Part shown: piece after piece, positions 33,901 through 45,800 of the stretch | Layout: each line of letters begins with the position of its first letter | Numbering within the stretch: the stretch's first letter is position 1 | Source of the DNA: Symbiodinium natans | Taxonomy: Eukaryota > Sar > Dinophyceae > Suessiales > Symbiodiniaceae | Assembly: GCA_905221605.1 (NCBI GenBank) | Contig: CAJNDS010002372.1 | Span: forward strand, 404,712-464,112 | Length of the DNA: 59,401 bases | Direction of reading: 5' to 3' | Notes under the pieces: generated by a model | The model's database searches: none | Seen by the model: only the letters and a program-made list of their open reading frames with translations | What the model was told of the DNA's origin: nothing | Program-made: the position numbers and the translations under genes

Positions 33901-36900
33901 TCAGAGCGTCTAATGCGACAAGTTCTGGAAATCAGGGTTTAGGGTTTGGGGTTTGGGGTTTAGGGTTTAGGGTGTATAGGGTTCAGGGTTCAGGGGTTTA
34001 GGGTTCAGGGTCCTAAGCCTCGTCGAGGCTCCGGCAGATCCAATGATGCGAATTGTGCGAACCGGTGTCATGGGCCAGACACTGAGGGCTGCAAGGGTTA
34101 GGGTTTAGGGAGTTTAGGGAGTTTAGGGAGTTTAGGGAGTTTTGGGAGTTTTGGGAGTTTTGGGAGTTTTGGGGGTTTAGGGGGTTTAGGGGGTTTAGGG
34201 GGTTTCGGGGGTTTCGGGGGTTAGGGTTTAGGGTTTAGGGTTGTTTAGGGTTTAAGCCATTTTAGGGGCTAGGGTTCAGGGTTTGGGGCCTTGTACAACT
34301 TGCAGTTTCCTATTAGGCTTCCTTACCCACAATGAAGGCTAGTTCATTCTCTTTTTCCAGCAGGAAACAAACAATTAGGGAACTGTAGACAGCCTCCCCC
34401 GCCCGACCCGGCAAAGAAGCTCAACCAAAAAGCCAGATGAAGATGCTCATCGTGCAGCAGAGTACGGTCACGAACAACTGCTAAGGAATGCACCAGTCTA
34501 TTTACATTCATATGTTTGAGATTTGTGGGCGCCTACCGGACTTCGAGGTCCGTCCCAAAGCCGTCAGGAAAGTGTTGGGCCCCGTCTATTTAGGGTCTTC
34601 TATCAATCCCCAGGCATGTGCTCCAGCATCTCGTCTGTCAGGGCCCCAGTAGGGTTTTGGTTCCGGCTTAGTTCCCAAAACGCTGAGGTCTACAAGGCCT
34701 ATAAGACCCTAAGCCCTCTCTACGCCCTTTTAGTCACCTACGACACAGGGTCTAAGCTCTAAAGGGTTTTCAGCCGGGGGGTTCAGATGCTTTTTTGCAA
34801 AGCAGCCATGAGTCGACGGTAGTTCAGGGTACAGTAAACCCTCGCTACATCCTAAACACGGGTCCGGAGGAAAGCCCTTCAAAACACGAGTTTTCCCTGA
34901 GCCAGCGTACCTACCCCAAGCCCTGAACGCTAAACCGCACGTCAGAGTGCTATGACCCAAACAATTCGGTGCGGACAACATGGCCCTAATTTACGTTGGC
35001 CCAGCACCCTCCTTCAAAGCCTAAAGCCCGAAGCCCTACAAGCTCCATTTAGAGGAATCAGGGTTTGGGGGTTCAGGTCCACCCTGAATCATGCAGCAAG
35101 CCTCGAAGCCAGCGAAGCTGAGCCCCTGAAGCTAACTAGAGATGACGTAGGTACATGGACCCCTTTTGGCTAGCCTTCCCAAACCCTGTGTGTGTAGATT
35201 CCTTTTTTGCTACCTAAACAGACACGCCTCTTTTGACTCTTGTCAAGTCCGAGCCTGCTGTCAGGACACAGTTTCCAACTCTTTCCGCGTCTTGAAGACA
35301 ATTCGGCAGAGTTCCGAGGCGGACGAAGGGATCGTCGGAAGCTTGTGTTTGGGGATTAGGTTTAGTTGATTAGGGATTGTTGGAATTAGCTAGCTACTAA
35401 ATGGTCCCTGAAGTCCCTCACAGGGCTTTAGGGGATTTAAGGTGCCTCCTTCCGAAAGAACTGTACACTGTTTGCATCTCCTCTTAGATGGCCGCCGCCC
35501 TGAGAAAATCGGCTTGGGCTTGCTGGTTTTCGGGTTCAGGGTTTGCGGGATCTCTCCTGCTTTAGGGGATATCGGGGCTGGAGCGCGCGTTCAGCACCTT
35601 CCGTGGCCCAGGAAGCTCGGACGCTGCACATGTCGGCAATTCACCGGGCTGGTCAGCTTAGCTACACCATGGGCCCCTTTGAACCTCTCGACTCGAACCC
35701 CTTGAACCCCCTAAACCGCTCAACCACGCCCTCCTTGATTCCTTCCCTCAAACCGCCTCTTGAGCCCTTTGACAACTCTTGAACAAACCCCTCTTCAGTA
35801 AGTCCCTTCAAGCCCATATATCCTAAACCCTCAAACCCAAACCACAAACCCTCAAAAAAGAGAGGTTTAGGGTTTAGGGTTTAGGGTTTAGGGTTTAGGG
35901 TTTAGGGTTTAGGGTTTAGGGTTTCCGATACCCTTAAACCAACCCCCAGAAGCCCACAGGAGGCCGAGGGATACCTCGAGGCTGCCCAGCGCATCATCCA
36001 GCGCCGGGAAGCCCAAACCCGGTGCTCAGGGGGTTTAGGGTTTAGGGTTTAGGGTTTAGGGTTTAGGGTTTAGGGTTTAGGGTTTAGGGTTTAGGGTTTA
36101 GGGTTTAGGGGGTTTAATCGGTTTGATGGGTTTGGGGTTTGGCTTTTCTTCTTATGGTTTTTTGTTGTTAGGCTTAGGGTTTTTTAGGGTTGCCAGGGGC
36201 CTTGTTTGGGTTTTGGGGCTTCGGCTTCAGGGTTTAGGGGCCCTTTGCGACGATGCAGCGGCGCGTGTCTGCTGACACACGGATCCAGACATTCCAAGCT
36301 TGGGTCCCGGGTTCATGGGGGGCCCCAGGCGTAAGCCGCACCATGGGAGTACAGAGCGCACCGCGAGGCCATCTCAGAAGCGGGCACGTTCTTGCGCATC
36401 CGCGATGGCCAGCTAAAGCTCCGCAGGGCTGGTGACCATGTTACCTGCGATGACTGCACGGCTCTGCGGGAGTGTATTCAAGATGCCAAGAGCATCGCAG
36501 GGAGGCTAACGAAATTTCGCCGGACACTTACTTTCGCAATGGTGAGATCGCCAAGTTTCATGGGCGAACAGAAGGACCTCGCACGCATGTTTCCAGCAAT
36601 GCCCGTCCATGGGCTCAAAGTGCCTCGGCAAACTTAGTCGTAGAGCTGCTACTTGGGGGTGTTTTGTTTAGCTTATTCGTTGCGGGCCTTGAGGTTCAAG
36701 GGTTTAGGGGCTTTTGGGGGCTGTTGGGTGTAGATAGGGTTTTTGTTTGTGAGGTTTGCAGGGCAAGTCTTCAAGGGTGAGTCTACGTGGGGTTGCAGGC
36801 TTTGTGTTGTTTAGCTGTGCAAGCTGTCGAACGTCTCGGACGAGCCCGCAAAATCCAGAAAATCTGTCGCAACCTGTCGCAACCCTAAACCCTAAACCCT

Positions 36901-38907
36901 AAACCCTACACCATTTTGAGGGAGCTTGGGTCGTTTACAGCCGTCCTTTGTCTGAGTTGAGACTTCAGTTTGCGGCTTAAACTAGGGCTGAGCTGTTTCA
37001 GGTTCAGGTTAGGGGTTCTCGGTTTTTAGAGGTAGGGTTTAGGGATATGAAGGGTTGTTTGAGTTTAGGGCGTCTGGCTCTAAGGGCTCAGGACTCAGGG
37101 ACCCCAAAAACCCTAACTAAACCCTAAGAAAGACTCTCAAGAACCTAAACTCAAAACCTCCAAAACCCCTAAACACCAGGAAGCTCCTAAGCTCTAAGGG
37201 TGGTTCTGATGGGCCCTAGGGTTGTCTGGGGTAAATAAGGGTCATATACGGGGCCTCCCTTTTAAGGGCCCATGTGAAGGGACCACGGAACCCCTAAACC
37301 CTAAACCCTAAACCCTAAACCCTAAACCCTAAACCCTAAACCCTAAACCCTAAACCCTAAACCCTAAACCCTAAACCCTAAACCCTAAACCCTTAGCTGA
37401 ATATCCACAAGGCGACGGCCTCACTGGCCTCCTGGGACGCGGCTTGGAGTCGGGGGAGCCCAGCTTCTCTTCTTTCTTCTGCAGGGTTTATAGGGTTTAG
37501 GGTTTCAGGGTTTCAGGGTTTCAGGGTTTCAGGGTTTCAGGGTTTAGGGTTTAGGGTTTCAGGGTTTCAGGGTTTCAGGGTTTCAGGGTTTAGGGTTTAG
37601 GGTTTAGGGTTTAGGGTTTAGGGTTTAGGGTTTAGAAATTCGTTCTTGTGTGTTCGTGTGTGAACAGATGTTTCGTTTCACTTGTTGTGTTAGGGTGAGA
37701 GGGTGTGCGTTCAGTGTTTGGGCTGTGGGCCAGAAAGCTTTGTTCTCATTTTTCCTCCCAAACCCTGGGCTTTATACACCCAAATCCTGACTGGGGCTGC
37801 TTCTTCTATTCGGGATTGATCTAAATTCTTTGGGCCCTTTCGGCATCCCAAAGTACAAGGAAACGGCGAGGTCCAAACTCGCACGCCTTAGACTTGCTAG
37901 CTCTTTGGTAGGGGAGTCTTGAGCGGCTCTCAGCAGGGAATTGGGCACACTCGACGGCTATATCCGGTGGATGCAAGGTACCTGCTTCCCCCACTCCCTA
38001 AACCCTAAACCCTTCTCAGAACAAGAAAGCTTAGATTCCACAAGCCTTGCGCAATGAGGACGCGCCTCCTAGTCAACGTTCTGCAAGGCACGGCGGGCCA
38101 TGATTCTTTGCGGTTCTGTTCATGGGTGCTGCGGTTGGACTAGTCTCCAGGCCGGCTAGCAACTCAACCTACTCCCCAAACCCCGAAGCCCGAAAGCCAA
38201 GACCCAAGCCCCCCTAAGCAAGCTCATCGACTTGCTTAGGGCTCTCATGGCGCAAGGTTCCGGGTGTGGGGCTTGCACAGGGCTTAGGGTTTACGGTTTT
38301 GGAGTTTCGGGGTTGTGGGTATGGGGCTTGCGGTTTAGGTACGGCTTGCACAGGGCTTACTTTCTGCGACCAGGACCCCTGGCAAACCCCCGAGCAGAAA
38401 CAATGGCTTAGAGCTTAGGGTCTAGGCACCCCCCTGCTCGGGCTTTCTACCCACGCGCGCCGTGTGTCCTAAACCCAACATCCTGGACCCTCAGCAGCCC
38501 CAGTTCAGCCTGGCATCCACATGCCTCAGCCCCCAAGCCCTCGCCTTCGAACAAATGCGCGACATTCCTACAACGACTGCGCCACAGAAATCCCAACCTG
38601 GAACCTTAAGCTCGTGAAGTATCGGGTTTTGGGTTTATAGGGTTTAGGGACCCACACCTCCGGAACCCCTTTGGCATCTATCGCGCGCACCCGAGATTGC
38701 CAAAATACCTGAAACCTCGGGGGAACGTTCCTTGACCCACTTGAACCCCCTAAACCTATACCATATAAGCCCTAATCCAAAACCCCAAAAAAACCCCTAA
38801 ACCCTAAACCCTTTATCAACCCTAAACCCGAAGCCCCCTCCCAAAAAAGCGGAGGAACATTTTTTACGATCATCTGGAAGTTGGTCGAGGAGAAGCTCAA
38901 CTCGTAG
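27980..38907 (+). CDS. Mitochondrial carrier (SLC25) family protein, 14 exons to the stop codon
   Basis: Six-helix solute carrier, normally of the mitochondrial inner membrane. Exons: 27980-28023, 28350-28391, 28999-29031, 29938-29977, 30642-30694, 31072-31129, 31756-31791, 32068-32131, 32443-32474, 35248-35315 (or 35318), 35960-36002, 37412-37448, 38059-38087, 38855-38907 (TAG). Phases match through the whole chain. Seen: EEGGIRRLYQG; QAPLSRLGDT; LPLKTAAASTVA; LWRIALTPIDTLKTTYQ (the carrier signature P-x-D-x-x-K); ELYAGAIANFAGNYPYF; DTVSNSFRVLKTIRQ, standing where the third signature should be; DGLTGLLGRGLETR; LLVNVLQGTFF; and the end IIWKLVEEKLNS. The NYPYF and SNSFRVLKT motifs recall a carrier subgroup of algae, plants and fungi that lacks the standard third motif (from memory). 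The N-terminal exon(s) with the first repeat are missing. The 2.8-kb intron 32475-35247 holds the telomere-free repeat island. Substrate unknown. Confidence 0.88.
28494..28616 (+). repeat. (CT)n microsatellite
   Basis: Interrupted CT-rich simple repeat inside the carrier intron 28392-28998. It produces Ser/Leu-rich ORFs. Confidence 0.9.
30008..30105 (+). repeat. (TTTAGGG)14 array at an intron 5' end
   Basis: Starts about 30 bases downstream of the carrier exon 29938-29977; the same intron ends in CCCTTAAA and C runs before 30642. Confidence 0.97.
31928..31969 (+). repeat. 21-bp tandem duplication
   Basis: Two consecutive copies of ctggtaatgttatgtatcct plus one base, inside the GC-AG intron 31792-32067 of the carrier gene. 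Confidence 0.9.
32982..33000 (+). repeat. (CA)n short microsatellite
   Basis: About nine CA units at the edge of the telomere-free island. Confidence 0.85.
33049..33440 (+). repeat. 18-bp exact repeat gcgacataccccgttaca
   Basis: Occurs at 33049-33066 and 33423-33440, both in GC-richer contexts with further gttaca motifs. Confidence 0.9.
33120..33312 (+). repeat. Dispersed direct repeat, about 50 bp, two and a half copies
   Basis: ggttccaagtcttgcttatc followed by ggggggtaagtg recurs at 33122 and 33234, extending to a shared aagaagc, with a third truncated copy at 33290. Internal to the carrier intron 32475-35247. Confidence 0.9.
33631..33677 (+). repeat. Tandem 27-bp unit containing a small hairpin
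   Basis: gttacagaggtctgtaac (33658-33675) and a near copy at 33631. The ends gttacag and ctgtaac are perfect reverse complements. Confidence 0.85.
33725..33795 (+). repeat. (AT)n / (ATAC)n microsatellite
   Basis: TA dinucleotide tracts interrupted by ACAC. It gives spurious Tyr/Ile-rich ORFs. Confidence 0.92.
34100..34245 (+). repeat. Stepwise-evolving telomere-like array
   Basis: Runs of three to four identical nonamers in series: GGGAGTTTA, GGGAGTTTT, GGGGGTTTA, GGGGGTTTC, then TTTAGGG. Confidence 0.93.
35865..35922 (+). repeat. TTTAGGG array
   Basis: G-rich array shortly before the carrier exon at 35960. It is an exception to the rule that intron 3' ends are C-rich, although CCCTTAAACC lies between it and the exon. 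Confidence 0.95.
36031..36114 (+). repeat. (TTTAGGG)11 array at an intron 5' end
   Basis: Begins about 30 bases after the exon 35960-36002. Confidence 0.97.
37291..37392 (-). repeat. (CCCTAAA)14 array at an intron 3' end
   Basis: Ends about 20 bases before the exon 37412-37448; pairs in orientation with 36031-36114 at the other end of the same intron. Confidence 0.97.
37483..37636 (+). repeat. TTTCAGGG / TTTAGGG alternating array
   Basis: Blocks of the octamer TTTCAGGG alternate with blocks of TTTAGGG, just after the exon 37412-37448. Confidence 0.95.
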
Positions 38908-39854
38908 AAAGGCCGGGGGCGCCTGGGCTTGAGGCTTCAAGAGGGCTTCTAGGGGCCTAAAGGGTTTTTTGGGTTTAGGGTTTAGGGTTTAGGGTTTAGG
39001 AAAGGGTTTAGGGTTTAGGGTTTGGGGTTTAGGGGCTTAAGGGTTTCAAGGGTTTAGGGCGCAGGGATGAGGGAAAACATGTAGCATTGGAGGCGCGGGC
39101 GGGGGGGGGTGTGGGGGGCTTGAGGGCCTCAGGGTTGGAGGTCTTGAGTTCTAAGGTCGTGCGGCTGGGCAAGCAGAACGAGAGTGGTTTTTTTAATCTT
39201 TTTTTGGGGGGGATTCAGACTCTGGGCCATGGTCGACAAAGGGCTTTGGGTGTAGGGTTTCTCCCCACGCTGAGGGCGACAAGGGCCTTGGGCCTCTAGG
39301 GATCTAGGAGTCTGACGTCTAAGCGTATCATCCGAACAGCAGCAGCAGCAGCAGCAGGAGCAACGGGAGCAGCGGGAGCAGCCACAGCCACAACGACAAC
39401 CTCAACAGCATCAACCGCATCAACGACACTCATACGAATACCATCCGCAACAACAAGAGCCACACAAACAATGGAAAGAACAATAATGAGAGCTGACAAG
39501 CACTTCGGGACACATTCGTCTTTTGCACAGGCCTCTAGGTAGGTGCATATAAGCATACCTAGACCCATTGCAGATACGGATTGTTAAAACTCAAGCGAAA
39601 AGTATGCGTATATATGTAAACATCACGAATAGAAGTTTAACACGCAGTGGTAGCATGACAACAAAAGTAATACACATGTGGATGCTGGCAAGCTTCTTGC
39701 AGGCCTAAAACCCAAATTCTAAATCCTACATCCCTGAACCCTCACCTGAACAGACCCAGGTTCAATACCCCGAACCTCATGCTTGAAACCTCCGACGCCC
39801 ACTTACTATCCTCTTACAGACCCCGCTTATATTCCACAACAGAAACTTCTCAAA
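38908..39854. other. Intergenic region after the mitochondrial carrier
   Basis: Begins with G-rich telomere-like repeats (38970-39060), a T- and G-rich patch, and then at 39335-39490 a degenerate triplet sequence (agc-cag-cac-aac type) whose reverse strand is open for 90 codons but is low-complexity (runs of A and V). I see no convincing gene. From 39590 to 39680 the sequence is AT-richer and unremarkable. Confidence 0.4.
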
Positions 39855-42800
39855 ATGACTTCAGTGGAAGCTCAGATTTCAGGTTGCGGGGAGAAAGCCT
39901 CCTGTGCACGGCGCCCCCAGACTAGGGCAGCGGTTTACGGTTTAGGATTTGGGTTGTGGCGGGGGTGGAGGGGCGGGGAGTGCAGAGTAGGGGACCCCAT
40001 GACAAACCCACAAAATCTTCCCCGTTTTAGAGCGTCGTGGAGAGTCTTCGGTTAGGTGTTCGAACCTCCAAAGATTCTGGGTGTGCGTACTGGGACTGCC
40101 AGTCGAATTCGCCTGGAGGGCTTTGCCTGCTGGCTCACAGAAGCCACAAACTCCGGTCAAACTGTCGCAGATGTTGCCTTCAGAGCCTTCCACTGTCCCC
40201 TAAGCCATTCCCCCACTCAACCCCACCCCCAGGGTACTCATCGAGTTTGGGAGCAGTAGGGGAAGATCAGTGACAAAAGGCACCTAAACCCTAAACCCTA
40301 AACCCTAAGCCCTAAACCCTAAACGGGCAGAGCTTATACATGGTTCTCAGGGCTGCACAGACGGGGATGCTAAGGCCAGGCTTCGAAGACCCCAACACCC
40401 CAAATCCTGAAGCCCTTAAACCCTTAAACCATAAAACCCCCCCCCCAAAAGCTCACCCTGAACCCTAAATCCTAAGCCCTAAAGCCTAAACCCCAAACCC
40501 TCAGACTGGCTGCGTGTTTCGGAGTGACTCCACTTGGCGTCCTTGCTGGACAGGTGGTTTTGCAGGGGTTCAGCTGACGGTTCGATTCCCTTCTTGCGCA
40601 ACTGAAGGGCTCCAGATTTGGTTTAGGGTTTAGGGTTTAGGGTTTAGGGTTTAGGGTTTAGGGTTTTGAGGCGTTGGGGGGTGTTTTAGGGGTTTTCGGG
40701 TTCAGGGTTCTAGGGTTTAGGGTACAGGAGCCGAAGCAATGACAGGCATCATCCCCTTGTAAGTCCTATGCCATTGGAAAGATACACGGAAGAGACGACC
40801 CAAAAGTACCCTTTCAATTCTGGGCCGCTATATCATTATTGGATCCACCGCTTGCTGAGGTTGATTTAGAATCTTATCCATAATACATACACACATACAT
40901 ACATACATACATACATACATACATACATACATACATACATACATAGATACATACATACATACAGACATACATACATGTATAGTATATGGTAGCGCCCTCA
41001 GCCTTAAACACTAAACCTACACCCTGTTATTGACCACCTAAAACAAGGAAAGCGGCCAAGCGAAACACATGTGCCCACCCCAACCCTGGGAGACTGGCAG
41101 GAGAGCGGCAATCTCCGCGCCTGCGTAACCCCACATATCACACAGAAGTTTGGAAGTTTGTTTTCTACCTCCCCTCCACTTGAGTGTAGGATGCAAGGTT
41201 CCCGTTTCAAGGGCCGACCCCAACACAGCTACATCATTTTCTCCACGAAACCCGCGCTCACGAGAACAGAAGGTCTGGCCTCAACACTTGAAGCTGTATG
41301 GTTTCCAAAATTCCGGGGGCACCTTTTTCAAACACTCATGCTGGTGGATGCCCACCACAGCTCTTAAGCACCAGGTTTTGCAGCCTTGGACCCTAAACCT
41401 TGAAACCCGAACCCGGGAAACTGAGGCAAAACCCTAAACCCGAAACCCGAAACCCAAAAAATAATCCTAAACCCCAAAACACTAATCCCCAAAAGAGCCC
41501 CAAAACCCAAAAGAATCCTAAACGCCAAAACACTAATCCCCAAACGAGCCCCTAAACCCAAAATAATCCTAAACCCCAAAACACTAATCCCCAAAAACTC
41601 AAGTCCACTTGGCCGAACCCTATGCATTTAACAAGTTTTCCGGGCCAGCCGGTTTGTCTCCGAACGGCATACTGGGCTCAATCTCATAGAGAGCTTGATC
41701 TCCGAACGGCATACTGGGCTCAATCTCATAGAGAGCTTGAGGGCTGTTTTCGGGCTTAGGGTTTAGTTGAGGGGTTTATGGGGTTGGTAGAACTGAGGAT
41801 AATGAGTTCAGGGCTTTTTGTGGCTTGAGGGTCTGGTGCCAGTGCAATAGAGCCAGAACATTCAGGTCCAAACTTAGGTGGCCCCAAAACCCCAAATCCC
41901 GAGCCCTCGCAGGAGGACTCGATATAAGGGACTTAGGGGCCTGCTGTGGCTTGGGGTTGGGGGCTTCAAGGTTGAGGGTCTAAGGTTCAGGGTTTGTGTT
42001 CTTGGGGGATTGTGGTTTGTGGTACAGGCGGCTGCAGAGAGGTGGCATGACGCATCCAGAGTACCGATTGCTTTCCTGGCGTAGTTTGTTTCAGACACTG
42101 CGGAGACAAACTGAGGTGACTTGCCCCGTTAAAGACGCTTTTCCATCCGTGGCCATTTTCAACAACAGTACTCGGCGGTTGGCCCCCGTCAGCCACCATA
42201 AACACTGAGAAACCCTCATCAACCAGCGTCTCACTCGGGAAAGTGGAGCAGTTGAGGGCAGTTGAGTTTGAAAGAGATACGCTCTGTAAGTGTTAGAATC
42301 TTCCTCAGCCCGTGCAACCCCAAGTACATAGCCTACGACCATGGCTATCACCCTTTTGTTTCTATCCGCATAGAGCACGTGGAGCTCTTCAGAGTTTCGG
42401 GTTCAGAGCTTGCAGCGGTCTGCAGATGCACCCTCGTCGTGTCCCCAAAGCCCCAAAACCCCCGCGCTGCCTTGCAGCTGTCTGCTGAGGACATGGTGCC
42501 ACATGCCCAGCCAAGAAAAAAGAACCAAGGAAGCACTTTGAATTCGGTCTAGTGTATGGTGAAAGCCCCAAACCCTCCGTCCAAAGCCGTGGTTTTAGAG
42601 ATGTTCGGCGTCTTCGGGCCTACTCGCCTGTCCCCCTATAAACACTATAAATTGAATTTGTGATTCAATTTATAGGCATTTTTATAGGAGTCAGGTAAGA
42701 GTATGCTGATGTGTGATGGCACATGTGTTGGTTGATGAAGCTGCCACACAAAGCCCCTCCAAAACCCTGCAGCCCCCGCAGACTCAACCCTCTAGGGATT

Positions 42801-45800
42801 TAAGACTTCAGGATTTAGGGGTTTAGGGTTAAGGGTTCTGAGCTTGAAGTCTTTAGAACAGCTTTACACACTTCTGCCGCGCAGCAAGAGGTCAGGGCAG
42901 GGCCTAGTTTAGGGTTTAGGGCTCAAGGCTTTTCAGGCTCACAGCCCCGGAACCTCAAGCCCAAGGCCCCGAAAGAAGGAACTCGTGGACTACCACTCAC
43001 AGTCCAGCCTTTCCCCGAACACTGTTTTGAAATGAAAGAATGCTCTGATAGATGAAGATTGTTTCTTAGGGCATGGTGGGCTTATGCTTATGTCTTGGGA
43101 GGGAGACTCCGAACCCTCACCTAAACCCAAACCGGCACCTAAATACCCTGAACCCAACCATGCATTTGACCGTGCTTCCTGCTGTGTATACAATGCAGGG
43201 CCTGGGGTCCGCAGCACGCAGGGGGTGAGGTGATTAAAAGCAGTTGGGGCGGGCTTGGGATTTAGGGACTCATTTGGGGGGCTTACAGGCTGTGCAGGGT
43301 TTGGGGTTTAGCGGTTGGGAGGGTCCCTCAAAAACATCTTAAAGGGTTCGGAAGTGGGGGAGGGGATACGCGGTGAGTTCCCTGCTAAGAACCGCAAGTC
43401 AAGTTCGCAATGTTTGGGCACGACCGAGAATCAGAAAGTGTAGATTGTATCTCAACCCTTCCTTTGTTACACCCACTACACCCGAAACCCAAAAGCTTAG
43501 ACTAGGGGACTGGGAGGCGTGTCCCAGGCTTCTGCTTCCAAGCTTTGGAAGGTTGGTGATATTGCCAGCGCAGCTGCCCAGCGTGCACTCCGCGTTCGGG
43601 GGAAGGGGTTCAGACTTATAGGGTTCGGAAATGCAGGGTATGTATGATGTTGTTGCAACCATCGCGACATTGCAGTGGCGCTTTTAAATGCGCATCCATA
43701 CTGTATGAATCAAGGGCTGCCGTGTGCCAACTTCCGGGAGGGTTCCGGGCAACTGCGCGACGCGATCCTTCCGTCAATCCGTTCATTTTCAGTGCTGCCT
43801 CGAAAATGCAGGGCGCGAGACGAATCCCAGAGCCTCAACCTCCGAGAAGCCTTCAGGAACACAGCGCACATGGACCCCTACATCCCGGGCACTTTGCAAG
43901 CGAGGCGCCCACTTAGCTTAACAACTGTAGCGTTTCCTGGGGCCTTGTTGCCCAAACGACCCCGACTCTGGGTCCCTTCTTGGGAGGGACTGCAGTATTC
44001 TCAGAAATCCGGCGAGGAAAGGCGTAATCCTGGAGAGTCCTTGAAGTGGTCCCTGCACCCAGTACTCCCTAGGGTTTCTAGGGTTTAGGGTTTTAACCCC
44101 CCCCCCCCAGGAAACGGGTCTGGCGGTGAAATGCTCTTGAGCATTGAGGGGTTCTATGCAGCAAGCAGCAAGCAGTTCTGTAGTATCGGGCCCGGTTGCC
44201 GGGGGGTCCGGGCAACAAAAATGGGTAGAACATAGCTCAGCGTACTAGCCAGAAACATTCGGATAGGTTTAGAATCCCTTAAAGCTAGATCGGGGACTAA
44301 AAGGCACCTAATTGCCTAATTCCTTCTGAGGAGCGAGCAATGTGAAACCCGAAATGAAAATCTGTAAGCCCTAACTAAGCCCAAGGCAAAACACCCCATT
44401 TAGGGTCGAAGGCCAATACAGGCTGAAGGTTTCGTATTGGAATTTGCTGTAGAGGGCTTGAATTCCTAAGGCCTTAAACCCTGTGCCCCAACCCGCTTCA
44501 ACTCTGTGCCCTCAAACCCTAGATGTACCCTACACCTACAACCTCCGAACTTTCAAATATAGTAGGACACCTCGAAAAAAAGAACCGGCCCCTTGAAAGG
44601 GACCCACCCCCCAACCCCAGTTTTCGCAGCTCGCGCAGACAACGGCTTTGTGCTGTTTAGAATCTGGGGTTTCCTAAAGTGAATGCCATTTTTGTGGGGG
44701 GGGTTCCTAGTAGTAATTTGGGTAAGAGCATTTCGGGCCCTCAGCCCTCAACCCAAAACCCTATGTTGACCCAGCTGCGGCTTATGGGGTTTAGCCCTAA
44801 ACCCTACTACTCAATGTGTTCTTGTGCGGCTTGGCGCCTTTCTCTTGAATTCGCCCCCGTGCGAAGTATTGAGCCTCTTGTTGCCATGCAGCGCATCGTA
44901 CCAAAGTCGCCGGGGCGACGTAGCTGGGGGTTTCGGCTTGTGGGCCGTTTATAAAGGTGTATAGGGGCTTGGTTCTAAAGCGTCATAAAGCTTCCACATC
45001 TAAAGAAGCCGTATCCGGATGTACTGTAACAATCGCAAGCCCTGAACACCTCTCAGCCCCAGTTCTTGGGGTTCTGAGGGGCTAGGGATATAGAGTTTTA
45101 TCGGGATTCAGGGATCTAGGGATGTAGGGAACTTAGTGAATTTGGGGAATGTAGGGAATGTAGGGTGTGTAGTCTACCCAACCCTAAACCCTCAACCTTC
45201 AACCCTAAACCCTAAACTCTAAACCCTAAACCCTAAACCCTAAACCCTAAACCCTAAACCCTAAACCCTAAACCCTAAACCCTAAACCTAGGGAGTTGAA
45301 GGCTTCGTTGGTCTTGGGACTGTGGGGCTCAGCGCTCGTTTCCAGGAGCCAAGAGGCACTGTACAGAGCCGCTTCCAGCATGGATGTGTCAGCTTGCCTG
45401 GGCGAGTTGCAGGGTTTAGGGTTTCGGGTTTAGGGTTCAGGGTTCAGGGTGTAGGGTTTAGGGTGTAGGGTTTAGGGTTTAGGGTTTGTTTAGGGGGCTT
45501 TAGGGCTTTGAGTGTTTGTGGTTTGTGCTTTTTTGTTGCGGGGGCAGGGTGGGTCGCGGGGGGTGGGGTGCGGGGGGGGGGGGGGGGGGGGGGGTGGCTT
45601 TGGGGCTTTTAGGGTTTTGTTGGGGTTTTAGGTTTTTAGTTGTTTTGGTTTGTTAAAGGTTACGGTTTTAGCGTTTTTGTTTTGTGGTTTTTACGGTGTT
45701 TGCCGGGGTTCTAGGGCTTCATGGAAGTCCAAGGTTTTGGCAGTGTTTTGGCTTTCTGGGGCTTCTGGGGCTTTAGAACTTTAGGTAGGGGTTTCAGGGC

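Noticed and set aside
40575-40600. tRNA-like T-arm (ggttcgattcc)
   Set aside because: No matching acceptor stem, D-arm or anticodon arm can be drawn around it, and it lies in a supposed intron.
43675-44088. 137-codon ORF
   Set aside because: All three frames are open nearby, no protein family is recognisable, and there is no sign of an uninterrupted gene this long elsewhere in the window.
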